From Climacium dendroides (Eukaryota; Streptophyta; Bryopsida; Hypnales; Climaciaceae), in contig OX467090.1 of assembly GCA_950106755.1 (NCBI GenBank), positions 1,426,001-1,490,000 on the forward strand: a DNA stretch of 64,000 nt. The letters run 5' to 3'. The notes under the pieces were generated by a model. The model searched no databases. It saw only the letters and a list, made by a program, of their open reading frames with translations, and had not been told where the DNA came from. The position numbers and the translations under genes were made by a program. Of this stretch, positions 1 through 11,219 are shown one piece after another. Each line of letters starts with the position of its first letter. The stretch's first letter is position 1.

Positions 1-399
1 GCAAATGGTCCTTCCTCTGGTAGTGTAAAGTAGCTTTCACATCAAAATAATATTGGAAAATATTGGAAATATCTTATGCGTCTGTCTGGAGCCGTTCTGG
101 GATGTCGATCTACAATGCCTTGGTAAGGTTTCTATAATTAATGACGATTTCGTCAAGGGAAGTAGCGCACAACTGTTGGACCAGAGACCCAGTCGCCTCG
201 ACGAAAAAGCGAGACTGTGAACATGCTATTAATCTCATGCTAAATTAATTAATCTCAGGTTAACTTAGTTAATCTCACTAGCCAGTCTGTTAAGGTGGTC
301 CAAGTCAAACATTACGACCGAGTTCGGGTGGTTTCCAAAAAGCAAAGCAAAGGGAAAAATCAACAAGAAACTAAATGATCACCATCGACAACCAGGTCG

Positions 400-630
400 T
401 CAGGTACCTTGTGGGTGGTAATGAAGTGCGTGCAACAGGCTCTTTATTAATGTCGTGCCTGCATTCTCCTGCTTGCTTCCTTTGTAACTAGCTAGTCTCT
501 GATGAGCCATTGATAACATATATATAAACGCAGCTGTTCTTAGTGCTCTTCTCTCAATGCTGATCGGCATCTCCACTTCCTTTGTTTCCCGTTTGGTCTC
601 TTCGATTGGGTACCTTTCTAAGTCCCACAT
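400..630 (-). CDS. Possible small protein, 76 aa, unknown
   Basis: An ATG-initiated ORF that begins 195 bp from the ATG of the plus-strand gene at 826, so the two would be divergently transcribed. The product is basic and charged at the N-terminus (Glu/Lys/Arg-rich first 30 residues), with a short, moderately hydrophobic stretch around residues 31-42 and no recognised domain. I do not recognise a family. It may be a chance ORF or an exon of a longer gene that runs out of the window. The only support is ORF length in a locally less AT-rich stretch and a plausible divergent layout. Confidence 0.25.
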   Translation of the reverse strand: MWDLERYPIEETKRETKEVEMPISIERRALRTAAFIYMLSMAHQRLASYKGSKQENAGTTLIKSLLHALHYHPQGT

Positions 631-825
631 AGAGCCGAGTAGAATACATTTCCATCACTTCGGTCGGATGGGGTTCAATTCAAGCTTCAGAAACTAGCCG
701 CAGCCACAAGCTAGTATCTTCGACTCTATTCTTTCATTTTTGTGATAAGTCTTAGCGCCTTCGATTCGGTTCTGAGGTTTTTCTGCTTAGCGTACGTAAC
801 CTGGATATTGAGAGATCGAGCAGCA

Positions 826-1122
826 ATGGGGATGTGTGCCATGTACAATTTTTGCAAGTACGGCCCGCGTCCACTGGACTCCACCCACGAGCTGGAATAC
901 GACGATGACTCGCCTCGAAGTGGCAGCAGCAGCAGCAGCAGAAGCGATGGAACCCTGATGCTCCCAGGGACTAGTACTACGAAGCGTAGAACTAAAAGCA
1001 TCGACCAGCAATCCGCGCTTTGGAAACGCACCATCCCCAAAGGCCGGCGCTGTGAGCCTCTGGACTTCTCGGGACTCATTCTCTACGACGAGCACGGCAA
1101 CCGTCTGAATGAATTACAGTGA
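826..1122 (+). CDS. Small plant-type protein of unknown function, 98 aa
   Basis: The open frame reaches back to a GTG at 742, but the first ATG is at 826 (context cagcaATGGGG), giving 98 residues. The N-terminus is Cys/Met-rich (MGMCAMYNFCKYGPRP); then comes an acidic patch (EYDDDSP), a Ser run (SGSSSSSRSDG), a basic linker (TTKRRTKS) and a C-terminal block with LWKRTIPKGRRCEPLDFSG followed by a YDEHGNRL tail. That C-terminal block resembles, from memory, short land-plant proteins of unknown function that carry a W-x-x-x-I-x-x-G-x-x-C-x-P-x-x-F-S-G core and end with a YDxxGN motif. No signal peptide or membrane segment is evident. A molecular function cannot be assigned. The gene is locally GC-richer than its surroundings, as expected for host coding sequence. 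Confidence 0.6.
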   Translation: MGMCAMYNFCKYGPRPLDSTHELEYDDDSPRSGSSSSSRSDGTLMLPGTSTTKRRTKSIDQQSALWKRTIPKGRRCEPLDFSGLILYDEHGNRLNELQ

Positions 1123-1857
1123 CCAACCATCGTTGGGCGCGTAATTGCACCACCGAAGACTGGAAATCCTCTCAATTCTAGGCATTTCAACGTCCAGGGA
1201 CGCAGCACTGGCAATACCATTTGAGCTGCAGGGGACAGTGTGTATTCTAGCTATGGAGAGAGTGTACAAGTGGCGTACGTTTCAGGGAATGTTGTCCCGG
1301 AGTTACTGCTCGTCTTGATCAGAGCTACTTCTTCTGGTACAATTGATTGGCAAACTGAAAACGAGAGCGAACTGAATTGTTGGCGCTTATTGCGTTCGTA
1401 GCTTCGGTGCTTGCGTTTTGTTTATGGAGAATCAGCTTACGGTACGTGAAAAAGCTCACAAGTAGAAAACCCAGAATGTACTCGGAGGTGTTTTGAAATG
1501 CCTAGCCTAGTGGGTCACAATTGACAGGGGTTTATGTTATACACATGGACAAGGTTTTAGCGTGGCTACGTTTGCTGGGGTTTTGTACTCCGTGCTAGTG
1601 AAGAACTTGCTCTGGCTATGGAGTCAACATAGCCAGACTTTGTACACTATGTTGGGAACTGAAGGAGATTAATTTCCGTTTTAACAGCACTCAAATAATG
1701 GTGTCGGAGTTTTTAGGAAGCTACAGAATTGTGCCAGCTTTGGAGACTCCAGTAAGAGAATTGGCAAGAGTTGGCAATTACACTGCTTGTGTTTGGGCTC
1801 TGGTTTCTTCAGCTTAGAAGTGTCGTGCTTGTGTTTGTGATGAGCTTGAGCACTGCA
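1123..1857. other. Non-coding 3' flank
   Basis: This is the sequence downstream of the small protein gene, probably including its 3' UTR. No ORF, RNA gene or repeat is recognised. Confidence 0.5.
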
Positions 1858-2170
1858 TCATTCGTATTGACAAATCGTGATCTGTTGTGCCATTGTTGAA
1901 TGTGTCAATTTATTGAATAGTTTATGGTTGAGTCTTGTTTGCTTGGTTTTCGTTTGGGCAATTGCCGCATGTGAATGTGTTTGAGTGAGACGAAGGTGGG
2001 CACCCAAAACCGCCACTATTTGCTACTGTGCCTAGTTACTATTGTTAGATTGGTCAAATTTTAATATATTTTTTTGTTGGCAGGTGAAAGGAGGTTCCAA
2101 CGCATCAAAGAAAGTAGCATCTGGATATTGTATGCAAAAGTTATGAAGGGTCAGTCTTTTTGGGTAGATG
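1858..2170 (+). repeat. Segment matching both flanks of the 10.5-kb CACTA insertion
   Basis: The sequence around 1880-1990 (tgtgccattgttgaatgtg, then tttatggttgagtcttg, then gtgaatgtgtttgagtgag) recurs at 49470-49576. Its continuation (cgaaggtgggc, then gtgcctagttactattgtta, then ggaggttccaacgcatcaaa) recurs at 60108-60230. The two outer pieces are separated by a CACTA element, whereas here they are contiguous. The copy therefore represents the unoccupied state of that locus (a related empty site), with many small differences. Confidence 0.7.
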
Positions 2171-2420
2171 TTTTAAAATTGTTTCTTCCACATAAATAAA
2201 TATTGATTTTGGAGATGTACAGAGAGTATTGATTGGAGTTTTGGGTCAATGGCCACCTTATGGGACCTCCTAGAGAGAGGATTGAAAATTGTTGACGTGT
2301 GTCACTTAGGTAAAGTAGCCCATGATAGGCAAACCGACCAATCATTAAGGGACGTTTTCTAGCTAATGAATGACAAAAAATCTTTCCACGGAGGACAGAA
2401 GTGCAATTATTCATCCTCCA

Positions 2421-3355
2421 AATTTTGTATGAAAAAGAAAGATCTTCTACAATAGTTTGTCTTCTAATGAGTGCTTTTTCATTTTTTTAAGTCAACAATT
2501 CACACAGGATACAAACAAATGATTTCCATACTAACTGTCTCATCCTTTAAGAATTAAGCATTAAGTTTTCTTCTATTGCTTCTTATTGAACGTTGGATGT
2601 CAAATGATTGTTAGTTTCAAAATCCCACCCTACAATTGTATTATAATTCTAACAAATCTTAACCTTGATTATTAAACATCAAGTTGTTGAAAAAAATGAA
2701 AATGCTCAAAATAGTCCAATTACCATGTACGATCAAGAATTTTTTTAATGGCAATGTGAAGTACTTATGTCATTGACATTTGGTGAGATTAGAGGGTGAA
2801 GAGGTTGGTTTTATAATGAAATCAATTGTTCATCATGAATCCTCAAAGGATATGGGATAATTTAAAGTGAGAGTTTGAGAGCTCATTGTCAAAACATAGA
2901 AATTGTGCTTAAAGTAAAATTTTAGACTTCATTTAGGTATAGTAGAATACTATTTTTCAAAAAACCTTTGAATAAAAAAGAATTGGGGAATCAATCTACT
3001 TTTCATCTCCATAAAAAATTTTGAGGTTTAGAGTCTCCACTAAAAAGTAATAGACAAAATTTGAAGAGGGTATTTGGAAATGTCAAAGAAAATGTCCCCT
3101 TCAACCCTTCTCTAAATTTTGTTCATAACTTTTTCTTGGAGTCTCTAATCCTCAAATGGATTTTTGGAGATGAAAGATGTCTTGATCCTCCAACTTTTTT
3201 TAGTTCAAAGTTTAAAAAAAAAATATATTTTACTATACTTAAATGATGTCTGAAATTCTACTGTAAATACAAATCCTACTTTTGACTTAACTATGAGTGG
3301 TTGTATTCTTGTTTTACCTACTACTAAGGGAGGCAATTCATTTTTGACCATTTAA

Positions 3356-3397
<42 letters not shown>

Positions 3398-4950
3398 CGG
3401 GTTTATTCAGTGGAATTTTTTTCACATGTGCAGAAATAGAGTTCAGAAGGTGTCTAATTTTTTGGATTTTTATTTTTCAAAACATAATTACTATGAATTT
3501 TTTAGCTAAAAATTTAGTTTGCACCATATTGGTCATATACACCTTCTTATTTTCAACCAAGAGCTACTTGCAAAATCTACTTAAGGTTTGTTGTAATATT
3601 TAGAATGTTATAGCCAATGATAATGTGCTACAACTACATCGGGAATTGTGTCATAATTTATGGTTGCTCATCTCTTCTTGCACCAAAAGAGAACAACCTA
3701 TATTGCCAAAATGGGTGGGTGACTAGAATGGATTGTCTCCTATACCCCACTTGTATAAAAATCTTTTCTTCTCATTTTCCAAACTAAGTGACTTTTGAAG
3801 CTAGTTGGAAATCAATAGAGTTTTCTATTTTTTTATGGCAACTAGCTTCAAAATCCATTTCATTTGGCTTAATTTGACTAAATATGTTTCATTTGCCAAT
3901 TAAACACTTGCAGGTGATTATTAAAACTTTCTTTGCTAAACTCTCATAATAAAGTCCTGACATAGTGCCATAGTGGTGAAATTAAATGTAATAGTGGTGC
4001 TTCAAATTTCAACATTCGTCCACATAATGAATAGAATATCACATTAGCACATATCATATATCCATAATTCTATCTTCATCTACAACTTGGTGATTTACAG
4101 GGTTCTTTTCATGTTTTTTTTTCTATATGCATGGTGCCAAGCCAAAAAATTTGGTGCAATTTTGCACCAAATCGCTAGAAAATTTTAATGTATATTTGAG
4201 GAGGTGGGTGATTTTAGAGCCCTATGCCATTTCAACTTCAGAATTTCATAACCAATTCCATAAAGCTTCAAAAAATATAAAATGACTTGGATTAAATGCC
4301 AATTTTACTTGTATTTTAAAGAAAATTTACAAAAAAATTCATGAAGCTTTGCTTCCCCAATATTTAGTTCCATTTCTTAGGTGGGCGATTTATGGACCTC
4401 CTACTATACCTTTCTAGTCTAAATTCATTACAAGAACTAATTTTTTTAATCCTTTGTATTATGGCCATGTTAGGAAATATTATGAGTGCTTTAGGTGGTA
4501 AGATAACCATTATGAATACAATTTTGGGCGGTTTTGGAGTAGTCTAAAGACAATTTTGGACCAATTAGGCAACACAATTCAAAAATTCATTACAAATTTA
4601 TACTTTATTAGAAAAATAAATTTTCAATTGCTCTTTCTAGTTCTCATGTTTGCCTTTATATAAAAAGAATTAAAAATTTTCAAAAATGTCAACAAGGCAA
4701 ACCAACCATTTTGCTTATCACATACTAATAGCTCCAAATTTGATTTCTCTAGCCATATTTTTGAGATTGAATGATTGGAGTTTTATAGTATCCTTTACCT
4801 ATTCAAGATATTTTAATACTCAAAACTAGCCATGAATAATTGCCCCACAAAGATAAAACTATTGTCTACATACTTTTTAAAGCTTTTTCAAGCATATAGT
4901 TTATGCACCAATGGGTAATTCATACCTATAATATTTCTTAATTAACCCCA
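2421..4950. other. AT-rich sequence without genes
   Basis: Strongly AT-rich, with only short chance ORFs (for example 3061-3246). The only clear structure is the (TA)n tract at 3358-3394. Confidence 0.5.
3358..3394. repeat. (TA)n microsatellite
   Basis: About 18 uninterrupted TA dinucleotides, seen directly. Confidence 0.95.
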
Positions 4951-4959
4951 ATATTACAA

Positions 4960-6000
4960 AATTGCATTTTTTTAGTGTCATAGCAATTTTGGGCAGTTCA
5001 ATACAAAAGAAAATTTTTTTTCTTTGAAATTTTCACAGGACATGTGCCCAAGGAATAGCTTTAAGGTGCAACAATTTTCATGACATTTGACTACATGATT
5101 AAAAAGTTATTGCATGATGTGTAATTTTTAATGCAAAGCAAGTACCTTGTGCAGCTTAGACAAAATCATTATTTTAAGAAACAAAGATTTGAACTTGGTT
5201 TATTAGATTAGTATATATGTGGAAAGCTTTGAATCATTCCATTTTGATTAATAAGATGAAAGTTATGAGGAGTTTTAGTTTGTAGGCACTTAACAAGTGC
5301 ATCTCCATTAAAATAGCTATTATTTTGCAACTCCAGTACTTTTAAGGTTTAGCATATGCGATCTAAAATCTATACAAACATTAGATTTACAAAATATATA
5401 TTAGTTCCAAATGGCACTTTCACTAGTAGAAAACGCTAAAATTTCTGTTGTTTCGGTGACGTTGTTTTGGTCACCGAACAACAGATTTTCTGCTGAAAAT
5501 TACAGAAATCTGTAAATTTCAGCAGAAATCTGTTGTTCGGTGACCAAAACAACATCACCAAAACAACAGAAATTTCAGCGTTTTCTACTAGTGTTTGTGA
5601 TTCAAAAAGCAATGGTCTTAAATCTATTATAGTCCTACATGTTTGAAATCTATAACAACCTAGATGGAACTTTTGTAGTTTAGACCACACAATTTGAAAA
5701 TGGCATAAACTTTGAAAATGGCACGATATGTCATTCTAACAAAATTCCCCATTCATTTTATGAAATTTCTAACTTTGAATCCCTTTATTTAACTCAATTT
5801 TCAATATTTTTGAAGAAAATAAAAGCATCATAAGTAGATTGTTTATTACAACATTCTAACCATTGGGATTGACATTTTTCAACTCCATAACTAAATTCTT
5901 AACAATTTTGTATTTTAAATCATACTCTACTTCTTTCTACTTCTTTTCTCAAGCATGAATATGAAATACTTTTAGTTTGAAATATTTTATGTATATTCCC
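4960..6000 (+). repeat. Dispersed AT-rich repeat, copy 1
   Basis: It shares a chain of phrases with 47550-48040, with 54180-54640 and, reversed, with 32590-32720: a tttcacannacatgtg phrase, tttgactacatg, aaaaagttattg, gaaagctttgaatcatt, and an attgtttattacaacattnnaaccattgg phrase. No protein is recognisable. The MITE at 5421-5593 lies inside this copy. Confidence 0.5.
5421..5593. mobile_element. Palindromic CACTA-type MITE, 173 bp
   Basis: It begins CACTAGTAGAAAACGC and ends with the reverse complement, GCGTTTTCTACTAGTG. The two arms are almost fully self-complementary over the whole length (matching phrases include the arms with ttcggtgac and ttctgttgtt), folding around an AT-rich centre near 5505. 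The 3-bp sequence TTT flanks both ends (5418-5420 and 5594-5596), matching the 3-bp target duplication of the CACTA superfamily. It has no coding capacity and would need a transposase in trans. Confidence 0.8.
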
Positions 6001-6175
6001 AACTTATGTCTTTAACATTTATGACGGATAACAAGTTGTGATTTATACATTCTTGTGTAAAAAGTTTTAAAGATGAAATCTAACCATTTGGAAAGAATTG
6101 AAAATACTTTTAAAAATTCAAGCAACTTTATCTTGCAATTGGTAATGTCTCTTATTTTGAAATTTTAGGATGGTT

Positions 6176-9100
6176 CTATACGGATCCTCTTATATCCAAT
6201 GAATTTGGCACGCTCCCAACGCGGTGAAGAGTTGCCTTCCCGAAATCCTCGCTAAATACAATATGCAACACATCGGGGCTGGGCAGGACGAGAGGCTTCG
6301 TCCGGAAATCCAAAATCGCATATTCAAAAATGACCTTATCTTCAATCAGCTTGTGGTAGACCCCCTGTGACTGGAATCTTCCCTTGTGCTCCTTCAAATT
6401 GGAGCCATCTACTAATAGCTCAAAGCCCCAGTGCTGCGGATGTAGATAATAGTCAAGGTAACCCGTCGATCCAAATAGGGGCCCGACATTGGGTGACATG
6501 CATGAATTCGCAGGAAGGATTGAGCGAGCCGCTCTATAGAATTCGTTTTGGTATTGACTTTCATAAACCTTAGTCTCATTAGCGTTCCGGGCCTTGGACT
6601 TCTCCAGGTGATGAGGGTCCAATCTTTCGATCACTCGATCAATGAATCTGTATAAACCGCCTTCCGCAATGCTTCCAGAAGTTGATTCATTACTGCGATA
6701 CACCTCGCGATACAGAAACAGCTTGTGCAGGTCTGAGGGCAACCTCAACCAACCGCCCTTCCACGATAATCTGCCCCCATTTGATTGCAAAATCAGCAGC
6801 TTCTCGAACACCACCAGTGAGAGCCTTGAGATACACACCCTCTACTCCCAGCAGCATTCTCGAAAGGGATCTCATGGAATCTCCATCAGATGCAGCACCC
6901 CTGAAAATTTCCTCAATTGCCATGAGACTCCTTATTCGCGAGAGAGAGTCGTAAAACTTGTGTGAGAGCAATAGGTCCCGTGCCTTCTTCATCTGCTCCA
7001 TGCTACCGGCCTGACTATTTTTCAAGCCTTCTTCAATTAAGAAATCAAACACATGGGCCATTAACCCAGGTTGCTGCCCTGTCAAGCTGAACATGTAATC
7101 CTTCAGACCGTCCCATGACGCAAGGTCACCATGAAAGTCAAGGCCCACATTGCACCAACTTCTCCAGAAACTTATGGCTTCCTCAGTGGTAAGTCGGAGA
7201 GATACGGAGTTCGATAAACTTGGCAGAAGGCCGACCGTTGCGTCTAAATTAAATCCCACAGGTGTGGCAACACGTTGCCCATTAACGGAGATTATCGCAC
7301 TACCCCATGCTGAGACGATGATAATACGCAGGTGTTTTACAGAACCACCCGCGCACTCTTTAGCAATGTTCCAGAGGGTCAAATCCCGATCAAAGGCCAT
7401 CTGCCCCTCATCGACGAGGAGGAGGGAAGGACTGCTTTTTAACTTGCTATTCGGATGCTTGTCCGGTGAAGAGTGCGGTGATACAATCTTGGAAATCGTA
7501 ACACCTAGGTATTTCTCCTCAAAGAAATCATCGAAGGTCTTTTCACCAATCTGCGCAAGGTTGACATAATAAACCTCCTTGAACATACCCTTTTGGTCGT
7601 TAAGCTGCCCCACCAGCTGCAATATCGATGTCTTTCCACTGCCGGGCGGCGCACGGATAAGCAAAGCTCCCTTTACATTGACGAGGTCACAGAGTGGTAA
7701 TATAGTGTCAGACCGTTCGCTGAAAAACGAATTTCGGCGGCCATTAATACCCTCTGACACCCCCCACTCACTTCGTCAACTTTACAGCGCGGATTGAAGC
7801 CTGTTGGAGGTGCTGCAAAGCACGCCAGATTAGAATTGCAAGAAAAATAATCCAAATTATGTAATCAGAAGAAGAAGAGGAAGAAGAACTTTAGATTAAT
7901 TTAGATACATCCTGATAGAGTCAAGGCACTACTACATGTAATCGGGTTTAGTCTCACCAGCCCCCGGGAACAGAAAACTCAGCTATCAAAGACTGACTAA
8001 ACAGAACCCTAAACCACACCCAAAGACGGACTCCTCAGAGGTCACAACCCTAAACCGATAAGCCCAGCATCAACAAACCAGGTGCCAAGAATCTACACAA
8101 CCTCTAAATCACATCACACGGGACGTTGGGGGACCCTGCGGGGGGAAAGCACGCACTCAAACCATGACGGGGATCTATCAACAGGGCAGAAGTGACACCG
8201 ATCTGGTGACAACAAACCCTAACTACTTCCTCACTATCAGCTAACTCAGGCCAGAGAGCCATAAGTACTCAGACCACCACAAGGAGCAGCAGCTCGTAAA
8301 AACAAAACAAGAATATGTAATCTGATTCTCATCATACATGATGACCACCAATTTCTTATAACGTGCACAAAGCTGAGCTGGATCAAGGACACCTCAGCCA
8401 GAAAACTGGGATGAGATACACAAGCATCCCATTTCAGAGTTTGGGCCATGGCGCTTCTCCTACTGCAAAAATAATATGCCAAACTTCTTACACAAATCAC
8501 GCACAAACATTGACTCGTGCCATGTCATAATCACTCCGGTCAGGGGACTATATGTTCGGCACGATTTCAAGCGCCACGAATACAGACACGAACCATCCCT
8601 ACAAGTAAGCATCAGTCCTCCATGCCAAAACTGCAACAGAATTCACCCATGGAACAGGGCAACACAACGGCACAGCATTATCGCTATCATTAAACAAAGA
8701 AGTTCGATACTCATCTGATTTATCTAGCACCAAGAACCTACATAACGTAAGGGACAAACAGCTCCTGGAAGTACAAGAGGGACACAACGCTGTTCAAGCA
8801 AGAAGCAAGAAAAAAAAATCCTAGTTTGCCCTAAATAGGAAAGTTAGAAAATAAACCACCAGCAGCGGGTTCGATGAGGGCCAAAAGAGATGCTCGCAAC
8901 AAAGAAAGTAGGCTAAGAAGATAGACACAATGGTGTTCAAGCAAAAAACAAGAAAGTGAAAATCCGAGCTGCACCAACGCGGTTACAATTACCAAGACAT
9001 AAGTGACGACGATCAGGTGACAACAAACCGGAAGTACTTGAACCTTAAACCCTCTATCATCAATTTCAACTCAGCCCACCGCAACGAAGGTGGCCACGCT

Positions 9101-9442
9101 CAACCCGTGACGCTTCCACCACCCTAAACCCTAAACCAGAAGAGACTGAGACTAAGTGCGCGCGGGAAACATACCTGTAGACACTATAGCCTCACCAATG
9201 ACTATAACAGGATCTTCTTCAGTTCCAACAGGTTTTCCTTTCTGTTTGAAGACCTCCTCGATCGTCTCCCACTTAAGTTCTGACTTCAGTCCTTCCATAG
9301 GAAATCCAAGTCCATTCAAATCAATAGACGCTGGATCCAACTTGAACTTTCGACCAACTACAGAGAAATCGATCCTTCCGTCAACGGTACAGAATAACCC
9401 AACAGGTCCAGATGTATCCGTCTTGAAGTAGACAATCGTCAT
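6176..9442 (-). pseudogene. Crinkler-like P-loop ATPase with C-terminal nuclease-like domain, one frameshift
   Basis: Two-exon model. Exon 1 is 9442-9175 (ATG at 9442, ending CTACAG|GTATGT) and exon 2 is 7753-6176 (after TGTCAG). The phases agree (1 nt plus 2 nt). Exon 1 gives about 89 residues with a small, header-like N-terminal region (GLFCTVDGR). Exon 2 carries Walker A APPGSGKTS (about residues 124-132) and a Walker-B-like LLLVDEGQ (about 200-207). The C-terminal part has YESQYQNEFYRAA, WGFELLVDG, KEHKGRF and AILDFR, the pattern I associate with the restriction-endonuclease-like tail of Crinkler/RHS-type proteins. That family combines a P-loop NTPase with a nuclease; oomycete and fungal members are effectors, and plant and algal homologues are known. 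The reading frame shifts once near 6756-6758, a CCC run (GGG on the coding strand): codons upstream read in one frame and the LRLPSDLHK segment onwards in another. This is one extra base, a real mutation or an assembly error. The intron acceptor has a weak pyrimidine tract, so the exon join is inferred. Confidence 0.6.
7754..9174 (-). other. Probable intron of the Crinkler-like gene
   Basis: It is bounded by GTATGT (9174 downward) and TGTCAG (7760-7754). It is less AT-rich than the flanks and has several CCCTAAAC (telo-box-like) motifs, near 8005, 8050 and 9125. It also holds an internal near-repeat: a gaagtgac phrase followed by ggtgacaacaaac occurs near 8190-8217 and again near 9000-9028. 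No second gene is supported in it. Confidence 0.45.
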
Positions 9443-9739
9443 TGTGAAACCTGCATCCACGTCGAAGTCAGCGCCCAATCAAAGACACGACCGCAGGCTT
9501 AATCCAAACCCTACACAAACACCTAAACCAAATCATTCTCTGGTAACGAAGCTCACCTCCACATACAGAAGCTCGGCGCCACTGATGCACAGCACCCGCA
9601 CATACAGCTCTCGAGAGAAGAAGCGAATGAGAGATCGAAAGAGAAGACAGAAGGAGGACAGAAGAACAGCAGGTATCCTCAAACCCTAAACCGCCCACAG
9701 CCGTAGGATCCCCGGACTTGATCCAAGCCATTATTTAGA

Positions 9740-10890
9740 ACCATTATTTAGAACCATTATTTAGAACCGTTAGGTCAAGTGAAGAGATCCAAGCCATCCA
9801 TCATTCCGTGAGGAAAGTTGGAGCCTATGCTAGCTAATACTTTTACTTTATTGCATATAGTATTGTATTAATACAAAAATAATAATAAAATTTTAAAATC
9901 ATTTTCATATTGCGTTTCTAGTGCATTAATAATGTGTTTCTATAAAGTGCAATGTTAACTAATACAAAATATTATTATTGAAATATATAACTAAATAGTC
10001 TTTTTCTCAATACTTTTGCAATACTATATTTGGGCTACCATAGTAGTAGACCAATAAGGTACATAATCTGTCTTCTTGCAATATTGCATGTTAATAATAT
10101 TATATACGTACTTTTGATGTATTGCAATAATTAGAAAATACTATATAGTTGCAATACAACATTAATCATAATTTAGTACACTCTTAATATTACTAAAATA
10201 GAATATTTGATGAAATTCATAATGTAACTACATGAATAACTATTTGTGTTCAATAAGATAGCTATGGGACATGAAACTAATTAATTAATGCATGAGTGGT
10301 TTAGAATTTCTTGTCGTAAGTTCTATTTTATTTTATTTTTATTTTTCAATCAACAATTTAAAAAAAATAAGGTAACAAGTTCTACCTTTTTCTTCTCTTT
10401 CAAAAGAAAAAATGAAATAAAATAGTTTAATGAAAAATATTGTTCCTAAGAAACTAATAAAAAATTAATAATACATAATTATTCTTTAGAATGACAATTG
10501 ACAAATAGTTTTTTTGAAAATATAGAAATTACCAAAGGAATGTAGTGAATATGTTTTATAATCTATTACAATATATAGTGGGTACTATAATCTTATAACT
10601 AGCCTATTTGAATCATTCAAATTTTTATGTATGACATGGAGTTTAATTGGTATATATTGGTAAGCATAATTTTCTTTGCATCCATAGTACATTTAATGAG
10701 TTTAAAACACATAGTTTTTTGTTTTTTTTAATTTGTAGACCCTCAATTCAATTCCCATGATATAAAATTAGAAATTCAAAATCAATACAACAAAAATTTC
10801 AAGTTTAGAAGGCTCAACAACAAAAAACATAGTTGAGTAAGGTGCATAAAAACTTATTTCCTTCACTTTAAATGCAAAATAACTTGCAAT
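9740..10890. other. AT-rich gene-less spacer
   Basis: Very AT-rich. Short direct repeats of ccattatttagaa occur at 9729-9770 (three in a row). Nothing else is recognised. Confidence 0.5.
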
Positions 10891-10918
10891 CTACATGGTC
10901 AAAGTTTTCGAAATTTTT

Positions 10919-11195
10919 TGGTGTAACACATTGTAATGCTGGTGTAACAGAGTGTAATGCTGGTGTAACGATGGTGTAACCTGGGTGTAATGCCGATGTA
11001 ACCCAGGTGTAATGCTAGTGGAATGCCAGTGGAACCCAGGTGTTTGGGTTTGTAACGCTGGTATAATGTCAGTGTAACACTCTTGTGGTGTAATGCTAGT
11101 GTAACACTGGTGTAACACTAGTGTAACACTAGTGTGGAATAACACTGTTGTAATGATGCTGTGGTGTAACGCGGGTGTAACCCTACTAGTGTAAC
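10919..11195. repeat. Minisatellite of a 10-12 bp GGTGTAACNCT-type unit
   Basis: About two dozen imperfect copies of a short unit (GGTGTAACACTA / GGTGTAATGCTG) run head to tail. The repeat produces an open frame on the minus strand with a His/Tyr/Thr-Pro periodic translation, which is a by-product of the repeat and not a gene. Confidence 0.85.
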
Positions 11196-11219
11196 ACTTG
11201 CGTTTTCTTTATCTTTTAC

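Noticed and set aside
726..1095. Minus-strand ORFs opposite the small protein gene
   Set aside because: Low-complexity Leu/Ser translation from the Ser-repeat region; shadow of the plus-strand gene.
742..1122. Longer 126-residue version of the small protein starting at 742
   Set aside because: The codon at 742 is GTG; the first in-frame ATG is at 826 and nothing supports a non-ATG start.
10891..11145. 84-residue minus-strand ORF
   Set aside because: Produced by translating the minisatellite; periodic and without a gene context.
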